From Geobacteraceae bacterium (lineage in GTDB: Bacteria > Desulfobacterota > Desulfuromonadia > Geobacterales > DSM-12255), in the NCBI GenBank assembly GCA_013377075.1, contig JACABD010000009.1, positions 1-39,171 on the forward strand: a stretch of DNA of 39,171 nt, read 5' to 3'. The notes under the pieces were generated by a model. It had not been told where the DNA came from. It worked only from the letters and a program-made list of their open reading frames with translations, and ran no database searches. Both the position numbers and the translations under genes were made by a program. Shown in pieces: positions 7,248 through 16,134 of this stretch; the first letter of the stretch is position 1, and each line of letters starts with the position of its first letter.

Positions 7248-7511
7248 ATGAAAAAAATGCTGTTAATTGTACCCTTACTGGCCGTGATCGGCCTTGTTGC
7301 CTGTAAACCGAAGGTTAATCCTAACGAACCGGGATCAAAACTGGTTGAAGAGCGCTGCTACCGTTGCCACCAGACAGGGGTCAGTACAAGGGGCAGAACT
7401 GTGGCTGAGTGGGACTTAGCTGTGACAAAAATGATCGGCAAGGGGGCTGTGCTCAATCCACAGGAGAAGGCTGTTTTGGTTGATTATCTGGCAAGAACTT
7501 ATCCAAGATAG
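7248..7511 (+). CDS. Monoheme c-type cytochrome lipoprotein
   Basis: The 87-residue product has a lipoprotein signal peptide (MKKMLLIVPLLAVIGLVAC, lipobox LVAC, Cys19) and a single heme-attachment motif CYRCH (about residues 37-41). A downstream Met in VTKMIGKG is the candidate axial ligand. The fold resembles small class I cytochromes c. It should be lipid-anchored in the periplasm or outer membrane and shuttle electrons, as is common in metal-reducing Geobacteraceae. A TAAGGAG box precedes ATG 7248. A possible promoter, TTGAAA about 80 bp upstream with an AT-rich -10, is weak. It is a single-gene unit converging on ltaE across a palindromic repeat. Confidence 0.88.
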   Translation: MKKMLLIVPLLAVIGLVACKPKVNPNEPGSKLVEERCYRCHQTGVSTRGRTVAEWDLAVTKMIGKGAVLNPQEKAVLVDYLARTYPR

Positions 7512-7546
7512 TCATTCAGGGGCGATAAGTTAGAGAAACAACATCT

Positions 7547-7645
7547 AAAACCAAACCCCTCTAAATCTCCCCTTAACAGGGGAGACTTCAAGGCACTCCA
7601 TGTTTTCTCCTCCCCTGTCAAGGGGAGGCCGGGAGGGGTTGGTTT
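7547..7645. repeat. Palindromic intergenic repeat, likely also a bidirectional terminator
   Basis: The outer arms AACCAAACCCCTC and GAGGGGTTGGTTT (7549-7561, 7633-7645; one extra A in the left arm) enclose further complementary blocks (CTCCCCTTAACAGGGGAG and CTCCCCTGTCAAGGGGAG). The whole 99-bp unit folds into nested hairpins. It fills the gap between two convergent genes. Its composition is like REP/MITE-type repeats found in multiple copies in many genomes; copy number cannot be seen here. Confidence 0.75.
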
Positions 7646-7661
7646 ACGATGTTCCAAATGT

Positions 7662-8705
7662 TCAACTGCTTTTAACCAGTCTTGAAATATCCGCCACAAG
7701 GGCTTCAATCTCCTCTTCAGAAGTCTTCCATGAACAGAGAAATCTTGCCCCGCCTGCTCCGATAAAGGTGTAAAACTTCCAGCCCAAATCTCTTAGCCTT
7801 TCTGCCAGTTCCGGCGGCATCTGCAAAAATATGGCGTTTGCATCACGGGGGAACATGACAGATACTCCCGGGATTATAGACAGTTTTGCCTCCAGCAGCG
7901 CGGCGCAGCTGTTGGCATGGGCAGCGTTCTTCAGCCAGGCGCCATTTTCCAGCAGACCGATCCAGGGGGCAGAGAGAAATCTCATTTTCGAGGCGAGCTG
8001 CCCGGCCTGTTTGCAGCGGTAGTCGAACTCAGCGGCAAGTTTCCTGTCAAAGAAAATGATCGCTTCACTGATTGCCATGCCGTTTTTGGTGCCGCCAAAG
8101 CAGAGAACATCGACCCCGGCTTGCCAGGTTATCTCCTTAGGTGCGACATTAAGCGCGGCAACGGCATTGGCGAACCTGGCGCCGTCCATGTGCAGTTTCA
8201 GGTCGAGTCTTTTGGCCAGATCGCCAATGGCTCTGACCTCGTCGGGTCGGTAGACTGTGCCAAGCTCGGTGCTTTGGGTTATGGAGATTGCCTTTGGTTT
8301 CGGGTAGTGAATGTCAGTGCGTTTGTTAACGATATGTTCGATGGAATCGAGGCTGATCTTGCCGTTCTCACCATCGGCAAGGAGGATCTTGGTGCCGTTG
8401 GAGAAAAACTCGGTGGCGCCGCACTCATCGGTCTCCACATGGGCGCTTTCATGGCAGATGATGCTGTTGTAGGAGTGACAGAGCGAGGCCAGGGCAAGTG
8501 AGTTGGCCGCAGTGCCGTTGAAAACGAAAAATATTTCGCAGTCTGTTTCAAACAGTTCGCGTATTTTGCCGCAGGCTTTCTCAGTCCATGGATCATCACC
8601 GTATGAGGTGGCAAAGCCGTGATTTGCCTCCTCCATTGCCTGCCATACTTCAGGGCAGATTCCGGCATAATTATCGCTGGCAAAGCAGTTTTTGTGAATT
8701 GTCAT
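7662..8705 (-). CDS. ltaE: Low-specificity L-threonine aldolase (PLP-dependent, beta-eliminating lyase family)
   Basis: The 347-residue protein has the fold-type I PLP pattern of threonine aldolases: SDNYAGICPEV near the start, GTAAN (phosphate site, 64-68), CHESAHV with the His stacking on PLP (about 84-90), HMDGAR with the PLP-binding Asp (D174), and the Schiff-base Lys207 in FGGTKNG. It splits L-threonine or L-allo-threonine to glycine and acetaldehyde in the cytoplasm. The pfkA stop (TAA) directly abuts this ATG, so it is the last gene of the glgP-rarA-pfkA-ltaE unit. The substrate range within the beta-eliminating lyase family is inferred from motifs only. Confidence 0.88.
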   Translation of the reverse strand: MTIHKNCFASDNYAGICPEVWQAMEEANHGFATSYGDDPWTEKACGKIRELFETDCEIFFVFNGTAANSLALASLCHSYNSIICHESAHVETDECGATEFFSNGTKILLADGENGKISLDSIEHIVNKRTDIHYPKPKAISITQSTELGTVYRPDEVRAIGDLAKRLDLKLHMDGARFANAVAALNVAPKEITWQAGVDVLCFGGTKNGMAISEAIIFFDRKLAAEFDYRCKQAGQLASKMRFLSAPWIGLLENGAWLKNAAHANSCAALLEAKLSIIPGVSVMFPRDANAIFLQMPPELAERLRDLGWKFYTFIGAGGARFLCSWKTSEEEIEALVADISRLVKSS

Positions 8706-9665
8706 TTATATCCCCAGTACCTCTGCAAGTCTCAGCACCTCATCCTGCGGGCGCTTGGCTCCTTTTATCACATCTTCAAGGGGAGTTGCCACTATTGTAT
8801 TGCAGGACAGCCCTGCCATCATGCCATGATTGCCCGCAACCAGCAGCTCTACAGCTTTTTTGCCGAGACGGCTGGCAAGGAGGCGGTCAAATACGGTTGG
8901 CGCTCCACCCCGCTGGTAATGTCCGAGCACGGTTACTCTGGTTTCAAAACCGATTGCATCTTTTATGCTGTCGGCAATGTCCTGACCCTTGGCGACCCCT
9001 TCGGCCAGGATGATGATGGCATTGTCGCGCCCCTCTTCATAGCGCTGCCTGAGTTGCTGGCAGATCTCCGAGAGGTCGAACTCCCGCTCCGGTACGAGGG
9101 CGTACTCCGCCCCGGAAGCGATGGCCGATACACTGGCCAGATAGCCGGAATTACGCCCCATAACCTCGATGACAAAGGCCCTGGCATGGGAGCTGGCAGT
9201 ATCCTTGATGCAGTCAACCGCATAGATTATGTTGTTTAGGGCGGTATCCACACCGAGGGCCATGTCGGTGAACGGAATGTCGTTGTCAATGCTGGCAGGG
9301 ATGCCAATGACCGGAAATCCAAGCTTGTGAAGGGTAAGGGCGCCGGTAAGTGAGCCGTCCCCCCCTAGGATTATGAGCCCGTCTACCTGGAGCCTTTTAA
9401 GCCCATCCAGAGCATTTTTTTGACCTTCAGGGGTTCTGAACTCGGGCGATCTGGCCGACTGGAGGAAAGTGCCGCCACGGTGCATGATTCCCGAGACCGC
9501 TTTCGAGTCAAGAGGGATGTAGTCCCCTTTCATCAGGCCAAGGTAGCCTTTTTTGAAACCGACGACTTCAATCCCCATGCGCAGGGCAGTCCTGACAATG
9601 CTTCTTACGCAGGCGTTCATTCCGGAAGAGTCACCGCCACTGGTAAGTATTCCTATTTTCTTCAT
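8706..9665 (-). CDS. pfkA: ATP-dependent 6-phosphofructokinase
   Basis: The 319-residue product is a normal-length bacterial PfkA. It has SGGDSSGMNA at the N-terminus, GGDGS (101-105) with the Gly that favours ATP over pyrophosphate, the catalytic IDND block (126-129), VEVMGR-like IEVMGRNSGY, and GHYQRGGAPTVFDR (regulatory/substrate region). It phosphorylates fructose-6-phosphate to the 1,6-bisphosphate. A notable change is ASIDND in place of the usual GTIDND, so the residue equivalent to E. coli Thr125 is Ser. It overlaps rarA by 4 nt (ATGA) and abuts ltaE. With glgP upstream it supports glycogen breakdown into glycolysis. Confidence 0.95.
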   Translation of the reverse strand: MKKIGILTSGGDSSGMNACVRSIVRTALRMGIEVVGFKKGYLGLMKGDYIPLDSKAVSGIMHRGGTFLQSARSPEFRTPEGQKNALDGLKRLQVDGLIILGGDGSLTGALTLHKLGFPVIGIPASIDNDIPFTDMALGVDTALNNIIYAVDCIKDTASSHARAFVIEVMGRNSGYLASVSAIASGAEYALVPEREFDLSEICQQLRQRYEEGRDNAIIILAEGVAKGQDIADSIKDAIGFETRVTVLGHYQRGGAPTVFDRLLASRLGKKAVELLVAGNHGMMAGLSCNTIVATPLEDVIKGAKRPQDEVLRLAEVLGI

Positions 9666-10999
9666 GTATCTCCTCCACCTTCAGTACGTTTTTTGAGAAA
9701 ATTCATCCTCTCATTTATGGATTTCTCGTAGCCATGCTCTGTCGGATTGTAAAATTTCTTTCCGGAGAGTTTTTCCGGCAGATATTCCTGGGCAGCATAG
9801 CCATCTTCAAAGTCATGGCTGTATTTGTACCCCTTGCCGTAATCAAGCTCTTTCATCAGCTTTGTCGGTGCATTGCGGATATGCATCGGTACCGGCAGAG
9901 CGCCGCTGCGCCTGACTTCAGCGAGGGCGGCGTCAATGGCGGTATAGGAGGCGTTTGACTTGGGGGCGGTTGCCAGATAGGTCACAGCCTGACCAAGGAT
10001 GATCCGCCCCTCGGGCATGCCGACCAGTTGGAACGCCTGGAGGGCTGATACTGCAATCTGCAAGGCTCTCGGGTCGGCATTGCCAATATCTTCCGAAGCC
10101 ATGATCACCATCCGTCTGATGATGAAAATCGGATCTTCGCCAGCCTCAAGCATCCGTGCCAGCCAGTAGAGGGCGCCGTCAGGATCTGAGCCCCGCAGCG
10201 ACTTGATGAAGGCGGAGATGACATTGTAATGCTCTTCGCCACCTTTGTCGTAGAGGAGCGATTTCTGTTGGATCGATTCCTTTACCGCAGCGATGTCGAT
10301 TGTTTTGCCTGAAACGATTCTGGCAGCTGTTTCAAGGGTGTTGAGGGCAATCCTGGCATCGCCGCCGCAGTAGTCACTAATGGTTGCAAGTGCCTCTTCG
10401 TCGATGGTGAGCTCATACCTGCCGAGTCCCCGTTCTCTGTCGGTCAGGGCGTCGGTCAGAATTTTACGCAGGGGCTCATCCTCAAGAGGTTTCAGCACCA
10501 GCACCTTGCAGCGTGAGAGCAGGGGGGCGATCACTTCAAACGAAGGATTTTCTGTTGTCGCGCCGATGATGGTGAAGAGCCCTTTTTCCACATGGGGGAG
10601 AAAGGCATCCTGCTGGCTTTTGTTGAAGCGGTGGATTTCATCGACAAAGAGAACGGTTCTTTCCCCTTTGTAATTGAGCACCTCCTGCGCCTCTTTAACA
10701 ATTTCGCGAATCTCTTTCACGCCGGAGAGTATTGCCGAAAAAAAGACGAAGCGGGATTTTGTGGCGCTGGCAATTACTTTGGCAAGGGTTGTCTTGCCAG
10801 AGCCCGGTGGTCCCCAGAAGATGAGGGATGACAGGGTATCGTTTTCGATCAGCTTGCGCAGAAGTCTGCCGCTACCGAGCAGATGTTCCTGTCCGACATA
10901 TTCGGCGAGTGTCCGTGGGCGCATTCTTTCGGCAAGCGGGGCATTTGATGCGGCATCCAGAGCGGCGCTATGGGCGAAGAGGTCAGGAGATGCTGTCAT
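9662..10999 (-). CDS. rarA: Replication-associated recombination protein A (AAA+ ATPase)
   Basis: The 445-residue protein is a full-length RarA/MgsA (WRNIP1 family). It has PLAERMRPRTLAEYVGQEHLL at the start, Walker A GPPGSGKTT (63-71), Walker B FVDEIHRFNKSQQD (118-131), sensor-1 GATTENPSFE, and the C-terminal tetramerisation part with YLATAPKSNASYTAID and the FYNPTEHGYE motif. It acts at stalled forks and single-stranded gaps. It overlaps glgP by 1 nt and pfkA by 4 nt, which is an odd pairing of a repair ATPase with sugar metabolism, but the coupling is unambiguous. Confidence 0.95.
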   Translation of the reverse strand: MTASPDLFAHSAALDAASNAPLAERMRPRTLAEYVGQEHLLGSGRLLRKLIENDTLSSLIFWGPPGSGKTTLAKVIASATKSRFVFFSAILSGVKEIREIVKEAQEVLNYKGERTVLFVDEIHRFNKSQQDAFLPHVEKGLFTIIGATTENPSFEVIAPLLSRCKVLVLKPLEDEPLRKILTDALTDRERGLGRYELTIDEEALATISDYCGGDARIALNTLETAARIVSGKTIDIAAVKESIQQKSLLYDKGGEEHYNVISAFIKSLRGSDPDGALYWLARMLEAGEDPIFIIRRMVIMASEDIGNADPRALQIAVSALQAFQLVGMPEGRIILGQAVTYLATAPKSNASYTAIDAALAEVRRSGALPVPMHIRNAPTKLMKELDYGKGYKYSHDFEDGYAAQEYLPEKLSGKKFYNPTEHGYEKSINERMNFLKKRTEGGGDT

Positions 11000-13524
11000 C
11001 AGAGCGATGTCTCCGGGGTGATGCTGCCGTCTGCGGGAGTTCTCTCTTTCCTGCTGCCGACGATGTGTGGCGCAACCTTCCAGATATCTTTTGCATACTC
11101 GCTGATTGTCCTGTCACTGGAGAATTTCCCGACAGCAGATGTGTTGATGATCGATTTGCGCAGCCACTCTTCACGGTTCAGATAGAGTCTGCCGACCTCC
11201 TCATGGGAAGCCATGTACGAGGCGAAGTCAGCAAGAATCATGTAGGTGTCGCTTGACAGTAGCGACTCTACCAGCGGCTTGAATAGCTCCGGTTCTCCGG
11301 GGGAGAATGCCCCGTTTCCGATCATGTCGATGACGATTTTCAGCTCCGGAACTCCGTTGTACCATGTTTTTGGCGAGTAGTTCCTGCGCATTGCAGCAAC
11401 TTCGTCGGCATTCATGCCAAAGATGAAGATGTTTTCCGCACCGACCTCTTCCATGATTTCGATATTTGCACCATCAAGGGTTCCTATGGTAAGGGCGCCG
11501 TTGAGGGTGAACTTCATGTTGCCGGTGCCTGAAGCCTCTGTACCGGCAGTTGAGATCTGCTCTGACAGATCTGAGGCAGGGAATATCATCTCGGCAAGGG
11601 AGACATTGTAGTTTGCCAGGAAGATGACTTTAATCTTTCCGCCAATATCAGGATCGTTGTTGACGACATCGGCGATACCGTTAATCAGGCGGATAATCAG
11701 CTTTGCCATAGCATAGGAGGGGGCTGCCTTGCCGCTGAAAATGAACGTCCGCGGGGGGATCTCCTGGCAAAGCCCGCTTTTGAGCCTGTTGTAGAGGGCA
11801 ATGATGTGCAGAGCGTTCAAGAGCTGTCGTTTGTACTCGTGAATCCGTTTAACCTGACAGTCGAAGATGGAATTTATATCGACGGAAATGCAGTTGTGCT
11901 TGAGGATATACTTTGCCAGAGACCGTTTGGCTTCAAGTTTGATCTCACCCCATCTGCGACCGAATGCCGGGTCATCTGCCAACGGCTTCAGTTTTTTCAG
12001 TTGCTCCAGATCCTTGACCCAGCCGTCGCCGATGGCTTCGGTGATCAGAGCCGAGAGCCCCGGATTGGCCATCTTCAGCCAGCGGCGCTGGGTAATACCA
12101 TTGGTCTTGTTGTTGAATTTTTCCGGGTACATTTCATAAAAATCACGGAATAAATCCGTTTTGAGGATCTCAGTGTGAAGTGCAGCAACGCCGTTAACCG
12201 AATAACTGCCGATGATGGCAAGATGGGCCATCCTGATTTTCCGCTCCCAGTGCTCCTCAATGATCGACATCCTTCCAATCCGCTCATTGTCAAAGGGGAA
12301 ACGCCTGCGTGCCTCTACAAGGAATCTCTCGTTGATTTCGTAGATAATTATCAGGTGCCGCGGCAGTATCTGCTCGAAAAACCAGACCGGCCACTTTTCC
12401 AGGGCCTCCGGAAGAATGGTGTGGTTGGTGTAGGCAAAGGTGTTTCTGGTCACATCCCAGGCGTCATCCCAGCTGAAATTTTCCTGATCGATGAGAACCC
12501 GCATCATCTCAGGGATGCAGAGGGCAGGGTGGGTGTCGTTAAGCTGCACAGCAACCTTGTCCGGGAGGATTCTGAAGTCGGCATGAACCTTCCTGAAGCG
12601 GTAGAGAACATCATGGATTGTTGCCGAGGCGAGGAAATACTCCTGTTTGAGGCGCAATTCCTTACCCTCCTGAACATTATCTGCCGGATAAAGAACCTTG
12701 GAGATGTTCTCTGACGTCAGCTTCTTCTCCAGAGCCCTGATATAATTCCCCTCGTTGAAAAACTTGAGATCAAACTCCCGCGAAGCCTTGGCGCTCCAGA
12801 GACGCATGGTATTGACAGTATGGGTGCCGTATCCGGGGATCGGCGTGTCGTGGGCCATTGCCATGACATGCTCGGTATCCACCCAGTCGTAAATGGTTCT
12901 GCCGTCCTCTCTTTTGTACTCAATAACCTTGCCATAGAATCTGACAGTGTGAAGGTGCTGCTGACGATCCAGTTCCCATGGATTTGTATAGCGAAGCCAG
13001 TTGTCGGGAACCTCTACCTGGGCGCCTTCGACTATCTTCTGTCTGAAGATGCCGTATTCATAGCGGATACCATAGCCGTAGGCAGGAATAGACATGGTTG
13101 CCATGGAGTCGAGGAAACAGGCTGCAAGCCTGCCAAGTCCGCCATTGCCAAGACCGGCATCCTGTTCTTCATCGAGTATTTCGTGAAAGTCGTAGCCGAG
13201 AGATTCGATTGCACCCTTGAAATCGTCGAGCAGTTCAAGGTTCATCAGGGCGTTTTCCAGTGTTCTCCCCATGAGAAATTCCATGGATACATAGTAAACC
13301 CGCTTGGGATCTTCATGGTAGTAGGCCTGCTGGGTGTCCAGCCAGCGTGCGATAAGCCTGTCCCTTACGGAGTATGAGAGTGCAGTAAACACATCGCGGA
13401 GCAGGGAGGTATATTTGTCCTTGCCAAGTGTATACTCCATGTGCTCGAGGAAGGTTTTGATTATCTGCATGGCAGTATCAAGGTCCGGGGTCGGTTCCTC
13501 AAATGTCTCGAACTCGCTGCTCAT
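10999..13524 (-). CDS. glgP: Glycogen/starch (alpha-glucan) phosphorylase
   Basis: The 841-residue product has the GT35 phosphorylase hallmarks: MEFLMGRTLENAL and GLGNGGLGRLAACFLDS in the N-terminal half, VQLNDTHPAL, KRIHEYKRQLLN, and the PLP site EASGTGNMKFTLNGALTIGT with the Schiff-base Lys at about residue 671. It releases glucose-1-phosphate from storage glucan. I start at ATG 13524 (MSSEFET), with a GGAG box 9 nt upstream; the TTG one codon earlier is less likely. It is the first gene of the glgP-rarA-pfkA-ltaE operon and diverges from the receiver-PilZ gene. Confidence 0.96.
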   Translation of the reverse strand: MSSEFETFEEPTPDLDTAMQIIKTFLEHMEYTLGKDKYTSLLRDVFTALSYSVRDRLIARWLDTQQAYYHEDPKRVYYVSMEFLMGRTLENALMNLELLDDFKGAIESLGYDFHEILDEEQDAGLGNGGLGRLAACFLDSMATMSIPAYGYGIRYEYGIFRQKIVEGAQVEVPDNWLRYTNPWELDRQQHLHTVRFYGKVIEYKREDGRTIYDWVDTEHVMAMAHDTPIPGYGTHTVNTMRLWSAKASREFDLKFFNEGNYIRALEKKLTSENISKVLYPADNVQEGKELRLKQEYFLASATIHDVLYRFRKVHADFRILPDKVAVQLNDTHPALCIPEMMRVLIDQENFSWDDAWDVTRNTFAYTNHTILPEALEKWPVWFFEQILPRHLIIIYEINERFLVEARRRFPFDNERIGRMSIIEEHWERKIRMAHLAIIGSYSVNGVAALHTEILKTDLFRDFYEMYPEKFNNKTNGITQRRWLKMANPGLSALITEAIGDGWVKDLEQLKKLKPLADDPAFGRRWGEIKLEAKRSLAKYILKHNCISVDINSIFDCQVKRIHEYKRQLLNALHIIALYNRLKSGLCQEIPPRTFIFSGKAAPSYAMAKLIIRLINGIADVVNNDPDIGGKIKVIFLANYNVSLAEMIFPASDLSEQISTAGTEASGTGNMKFTLNGALTIGTLDGANIEIMEEVGAENIFIFGMNADEVAAMRRNYSPKTWYNGVPELKIVIDMIGNGAFSPGEPELFKPLVESLLSSDTYMILADFASYMASHEEVGRLYLNREEWLRKSIINTSAVGKFSSDRTISEYAKDIWKVAPHIVGSRKERTPADGSITPETSL

Positions 13525-13527
13525 CAA

Positions 13528-13713
13528 ATAACTCCAAAAGGGTGATGCAGATCAGTATAACCGGAATTCCAAGCATTGCCAGAGTTATCCTGGAAGAGCC
13601 TGAAACCTGAATGTACAGGCAAGATATTAATAGTGCAATTTTATATATTGTAAAATGTCTTAATGGTTTGTTAGACTTCGTCTGTCGGTTTTTCATGTAG
13701 TTTGGAGGCTGTT
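13528..13713. promoter_or_regulatory. Divergent promoter region glgP / receiver-PilZ gene
   Basis: A 186-bp AT-rich gap between divergent starts. On the plus strand TTGTAA (13648-13653) and TTAGAC (13671-13676) are 17 bp apart and could serve the PilZ gene. On the minus strand a TATATAAAAT stretch around 13638-13647 resembles a -10 for glgP. Both are weak matches. Confidence 0.35.
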
Positions 13714-14436
13714 ATGAAAAAAGTATTATTAGTCAGTTCGTCGGTCGCATTTCTTGGCAGAAACGCCGGGCTCCTCTCGGATAAAGGATTTGAGTTTTTT
13801 ACTGCCAAAAGTGGCGCAGAGGCCATCAGGCTGCACCAGAAGCAACCGTTTGACCTTGTGATTTCAGATCTTGAACTTGAAGGTATGGATGGCAGAGACC
13901 TTTGCCTTGAACTTCGCAAGCATGAGCAGTCCAAATCACTCCCTTTTGTGCTTATCTGTTACGATTCACCTGCCCATATCGAAAAAGTCCGGGAAAGTAA
14001 GGCTGCTGCCATATTAATCAGGCCGATTAATCCGACCCACCTTCTCGTGACGATAGGCAGCCTGATAAATATGCAGCTCGCAAGAAGCAAGCGTGTTGCC
14101 TTTAATTCAGAGGTGTTGACAAAAAAACAGGACCTTGAGTTTGTGTCTCAGTCCCATGACATTAGTGCCACCGGGATATTGCTTGAAACAGAACATCTGC
14201 TCTCCCAGGGGGATACTATCCTCTGTGATCTCAAGTTTGACGAAGCGTTAGGCACTGAGGCCCAGGGAGAGGTTATCCGCTGCCTGAATTCAAAAAGCGG
14301 TAAAAAACTTTACGGAGTGAAGTTCGTTGAACTTCCGCCACCGAAACGCAATATGATCGAGAGATATGTTGCATCCAATACCCACCTGGGGATTTCACAA
14401 AAGCCTATAATTCCACTCGGTAACAATCTGGAATAA
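13714..14436 (+). CDS. Degenerate receiver domain fused to a PilZ-like domain
   Basis: The 240-residue protein has an N-terminal receiver-like fold (about 1-120) and a C-terminal PilZ-like domain (about 127-225). The phospho-acceptor Asp is kept (D52 in [10 protein letters not shown]), but the N-terminal acidic pair is replaced by serines (LLVSSS) and the conserved Lys near the end is Arg (LIRPI), so phosphorylation is doubtful. In the PilZ part the DxSxxG motif is intact (DISATG), but the RxxxR motif is imperfect (ARSKR). PilZ domains bind cyclic di-GMP; binding here is uncertain. A GGAGG box supports ATG 13714. It is a single gene ending at a shared terminator with gltD. Confidence 0.85.
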   Translation: MKKVLLVSSSVAFLGRNAGLLSDKGFEFFTAKSGAEAIRLHQKQPFDLVISDLELEGMDGRDLCLELRKHEQSKSLPFVLICYDSPAHIEKVRESKAAAILIRPINPTHLLVTIGSLINMQLARSKRVAFNSEVLTKKQDLEFVSQSHDISATGILLETEHLLSQGDTILCDLKFDEALGTEAQGEVIRCLNSKSGKKLYGVKFVELPPPKRNMIERYVASNTHLGISQKPIIPLGNNLE

Positions 14437-14456
14437 TGGGTAGAGAAGTAGATAAA

Positions 14457-14496
14457 GGAAAAGGGGTCTGGCAAAAAAATGCCAAACCCCTTTTTT
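14457..14496. terminator. Bidirectional terminator between the receiver-PilZ gene and gltD
   Basis: Stem AAGGGGTCTGGCA (14461-14473) with TGCCAAACCCCTT (14480-14492), one mismatch. It is flanked by A's on the left and T's on the right, so it can stop transcripts from both convergent genes. Confidence 0.9.
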
Positions 14497-14515
14497 GTGC
14501 TGAAAAACTGAGACG

Positions 14516-15997
14516 TTACGGTAGCTCGCTAGTCCCCATGAGGAACCTGTCGCACTCCCTTGCAGCGCCTCTCCCTTCATTGAACGCCCAGACAACAAGG
14601 CTCTGTCCGCGTCTGCAGTCACCTGCCGCAAATATGCCGGGGATGCTGGTGGTGTAGTTGCCATATTCGGCGACAATGTTGCTGCGCTGATCACGGGCTG
14701 CGCCGAGGGATTCAAGGAGCTGCTGCTCGGGGCCGAGAAAGCCCATTGCCAAAAGGACTAGATCAGCAGGTATGCGCTTCTCTGTGCCTGGTAGCTGCTT
14801 CGGTACGAACTGCCCCTGCTCGTTTTTCCCCCAGGAGACTTCAATGGTGTTGACAGCGGCAATTCCACCCTTGCCATCATTTTCGAAAGATACGGCTGTT
14901 GTCAGATAGGTTCTTGGATCGGCGCCGTAAAGTGCTGCCGCCTCTTCCTGACCGTAGTCCATTTTGTTGATTTTCGGCCACTCTGGCCATGGGTTTGTCT
15001 CGCCGCGCTGTTCGGGTGAGCAGGGCATTATCTCAAGCTGGGTGACAGCATTGCAACCGTGGCGGATCGAGGTGCCGACGCAGTCGGTGCCTGTGTCGCC
15101 GCCGCCGATGATGACGACGTTCTTTCCCTTTGCAGAGATGAAATCGCTACCTGCATTGAGGATAGCCTTAGTGTTGGCGGTGAGGAAATCCATGGCAAAG
15201 TGGACACCGGATAGCTCACGTCCATGAATCGGCAGATCGCGGGGTACTGTGGCACCGGTTGCGAGGATGACGGCGTCAAACTCGATTTTCAGTCTGCCTG
15301 CCGGGAAATCTTCACTGCCGATATTGGCGTTGCAGACAAAAGTGATCCCTTCTTCCTCCATCAGCTTTATACGGCGAAGGACAATGGCTTTTTTATCCAG
15401 CTTCATGTTGGGGATGCCGTACATGAGCAAGCCCCCTGGCTGGTCAGCCCTTTCAAAAACGGTCACACTGTGTCCTGCCCTGTTGAGCTGGGCAGCAGCG
15501 GAGAGTCCGGCAGGGCCCGAGCCGACAACAGCGACTTTTTTGCCGGTTCTGGTCTGTGGCATGACCGGCTTGATCCAGCCGTTTTCAAACCCCTTGTCAA
15601 TGAGGCTGACTTCGATGTTCTTGATCGTCACTGCCGGATCGAATCCACCGAGGGTACATGACCCTTCGCACGGGGCAGGGCAGACGCGGCCGGTGAACTC
15701 CGGGAAGTTATTAGTCTTGAGAAGCCGCTCCAGTGCCTGTTTCCAGTGACCGCGATAGACAAGGTCGTTCCACTCCGGAATGAGGTTGTTGATCGGGCAG
15801 CCGCTTGCCATGCCGCTGATGAGAACGCCACTGTGGCAAAAGGGTACGCCGCAGTCCATGCAGCGCGCTCCTTGAGTCTGCAGATCCTTGTCTTCCATAT
15901 GGAGGTGAAACTCGTTCCAGTCCTTTATCCTCTCAAGGGGCTCCCTGTCTGCTGGCAGCTGCCGCTTGAACTCCATGAATCCCGTCGGTTTTCCCAT
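14516..15997 (-). CDS. gltD: Glutamate synthase, small (beta) subunit
   Basis: The 493-residue product matches GltD. It has an N-terminal cysteine-rich Fe-S part ([30 protein letters not shown]), an FAD-binding [12 protein letters not shown] with [14 protein letters not shown], an NADPH-binding [11 protein letters not shown], and a C-terminal [18 protein letters not shown] block. It passes electrons from NAD(P)H to the large subunit, which makes glutamate from glutamine and 2-oxoglutarate. ATG 15997 has a GGAG box upstream. It is the second gene of the gltBD operon, 137 bp after gltB. Confidence 0.96.
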   Translation of the reverse strand: MGKPTGFMEFKRQLPADREPLERIKDWNEFHLHMEDKDLQTQGARCMDCGVPFCHSGVLISGMASGCPINNLIPEWNDLVYRGHWKQALERLLKTNNFPEFTGRVCPAPCEGSCTLGGFDPAVTIKNIEVSLIDKGFENGWIKPVMPQTRTGKKVAVVGSGPAGLSAAAQLNRAGHSVTVFERADQPGGLLMYGIPNMKLDKKAIVLRRIKLMEEEGITFVCNANIGSEDFPAGRLKIEFDAVILATGATVPRDLPIHGRELSGVHFAMDFLTANTKAILNAGSDFISAKGKNVVIIGGGDTGTDCVGTSIRHGCNAVTQLEIMPCSPEQRGETNPWPEWPKINKMDYGQEEAAALYGADPRTYLTTAVSFENDGKGGIAAVNTIEVSWGKNEQGQFVPKQLPGTEKRIPADLVLLAMGFLGPEQQLLESLGAARDQRSNIVAEYGNYTTSIPGIFAAGDCRRGQSLVVWAFNEGRGAARECDRFLMGTSELP

Positions 15998-16043
15998 ATT
16001 GTTAACTCCTGAGTAAGTCGTTAAATATTCAAAAAACTGTTTA

Positions 16044-16110
16044 ACACAGAGACAGTGAGACGGTGAGAAAACCTATAAATCTTAGCTTAAAAAGCTCAGT
16101 GTCTCTGTGT
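16044..16110. repeat. Inverted repeat in the gltB-gltD gap
   Basis: The perfect arms ACACAGAGAC (16044-16053) and GTCTCTGTGT (16101-16110) lie in the 137-bp spacer between gltB and gltD; the flanks (AGTGAGAC... and ...TCAGT) add partial pairing. There is no T run, so it looks like an intergenic repeat or mRNA-processing hairpin rather than a terminator. It could set the gltB:gltD ratio. Confidence 0.55.
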
Positions 16111-16134
16111 CTCAATGTTTAGCCGTGTTGAAAA

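Noticed and set aside
13499-13696. 65-codon minus-strand frame with hydrophobic stretches upstream of glgP
   Set aside because: No ribosome site, it fills the divergent promoter gap and overlaps the glgP start by 26 nt; the hydrophobicity comes from AT-rich sequence.
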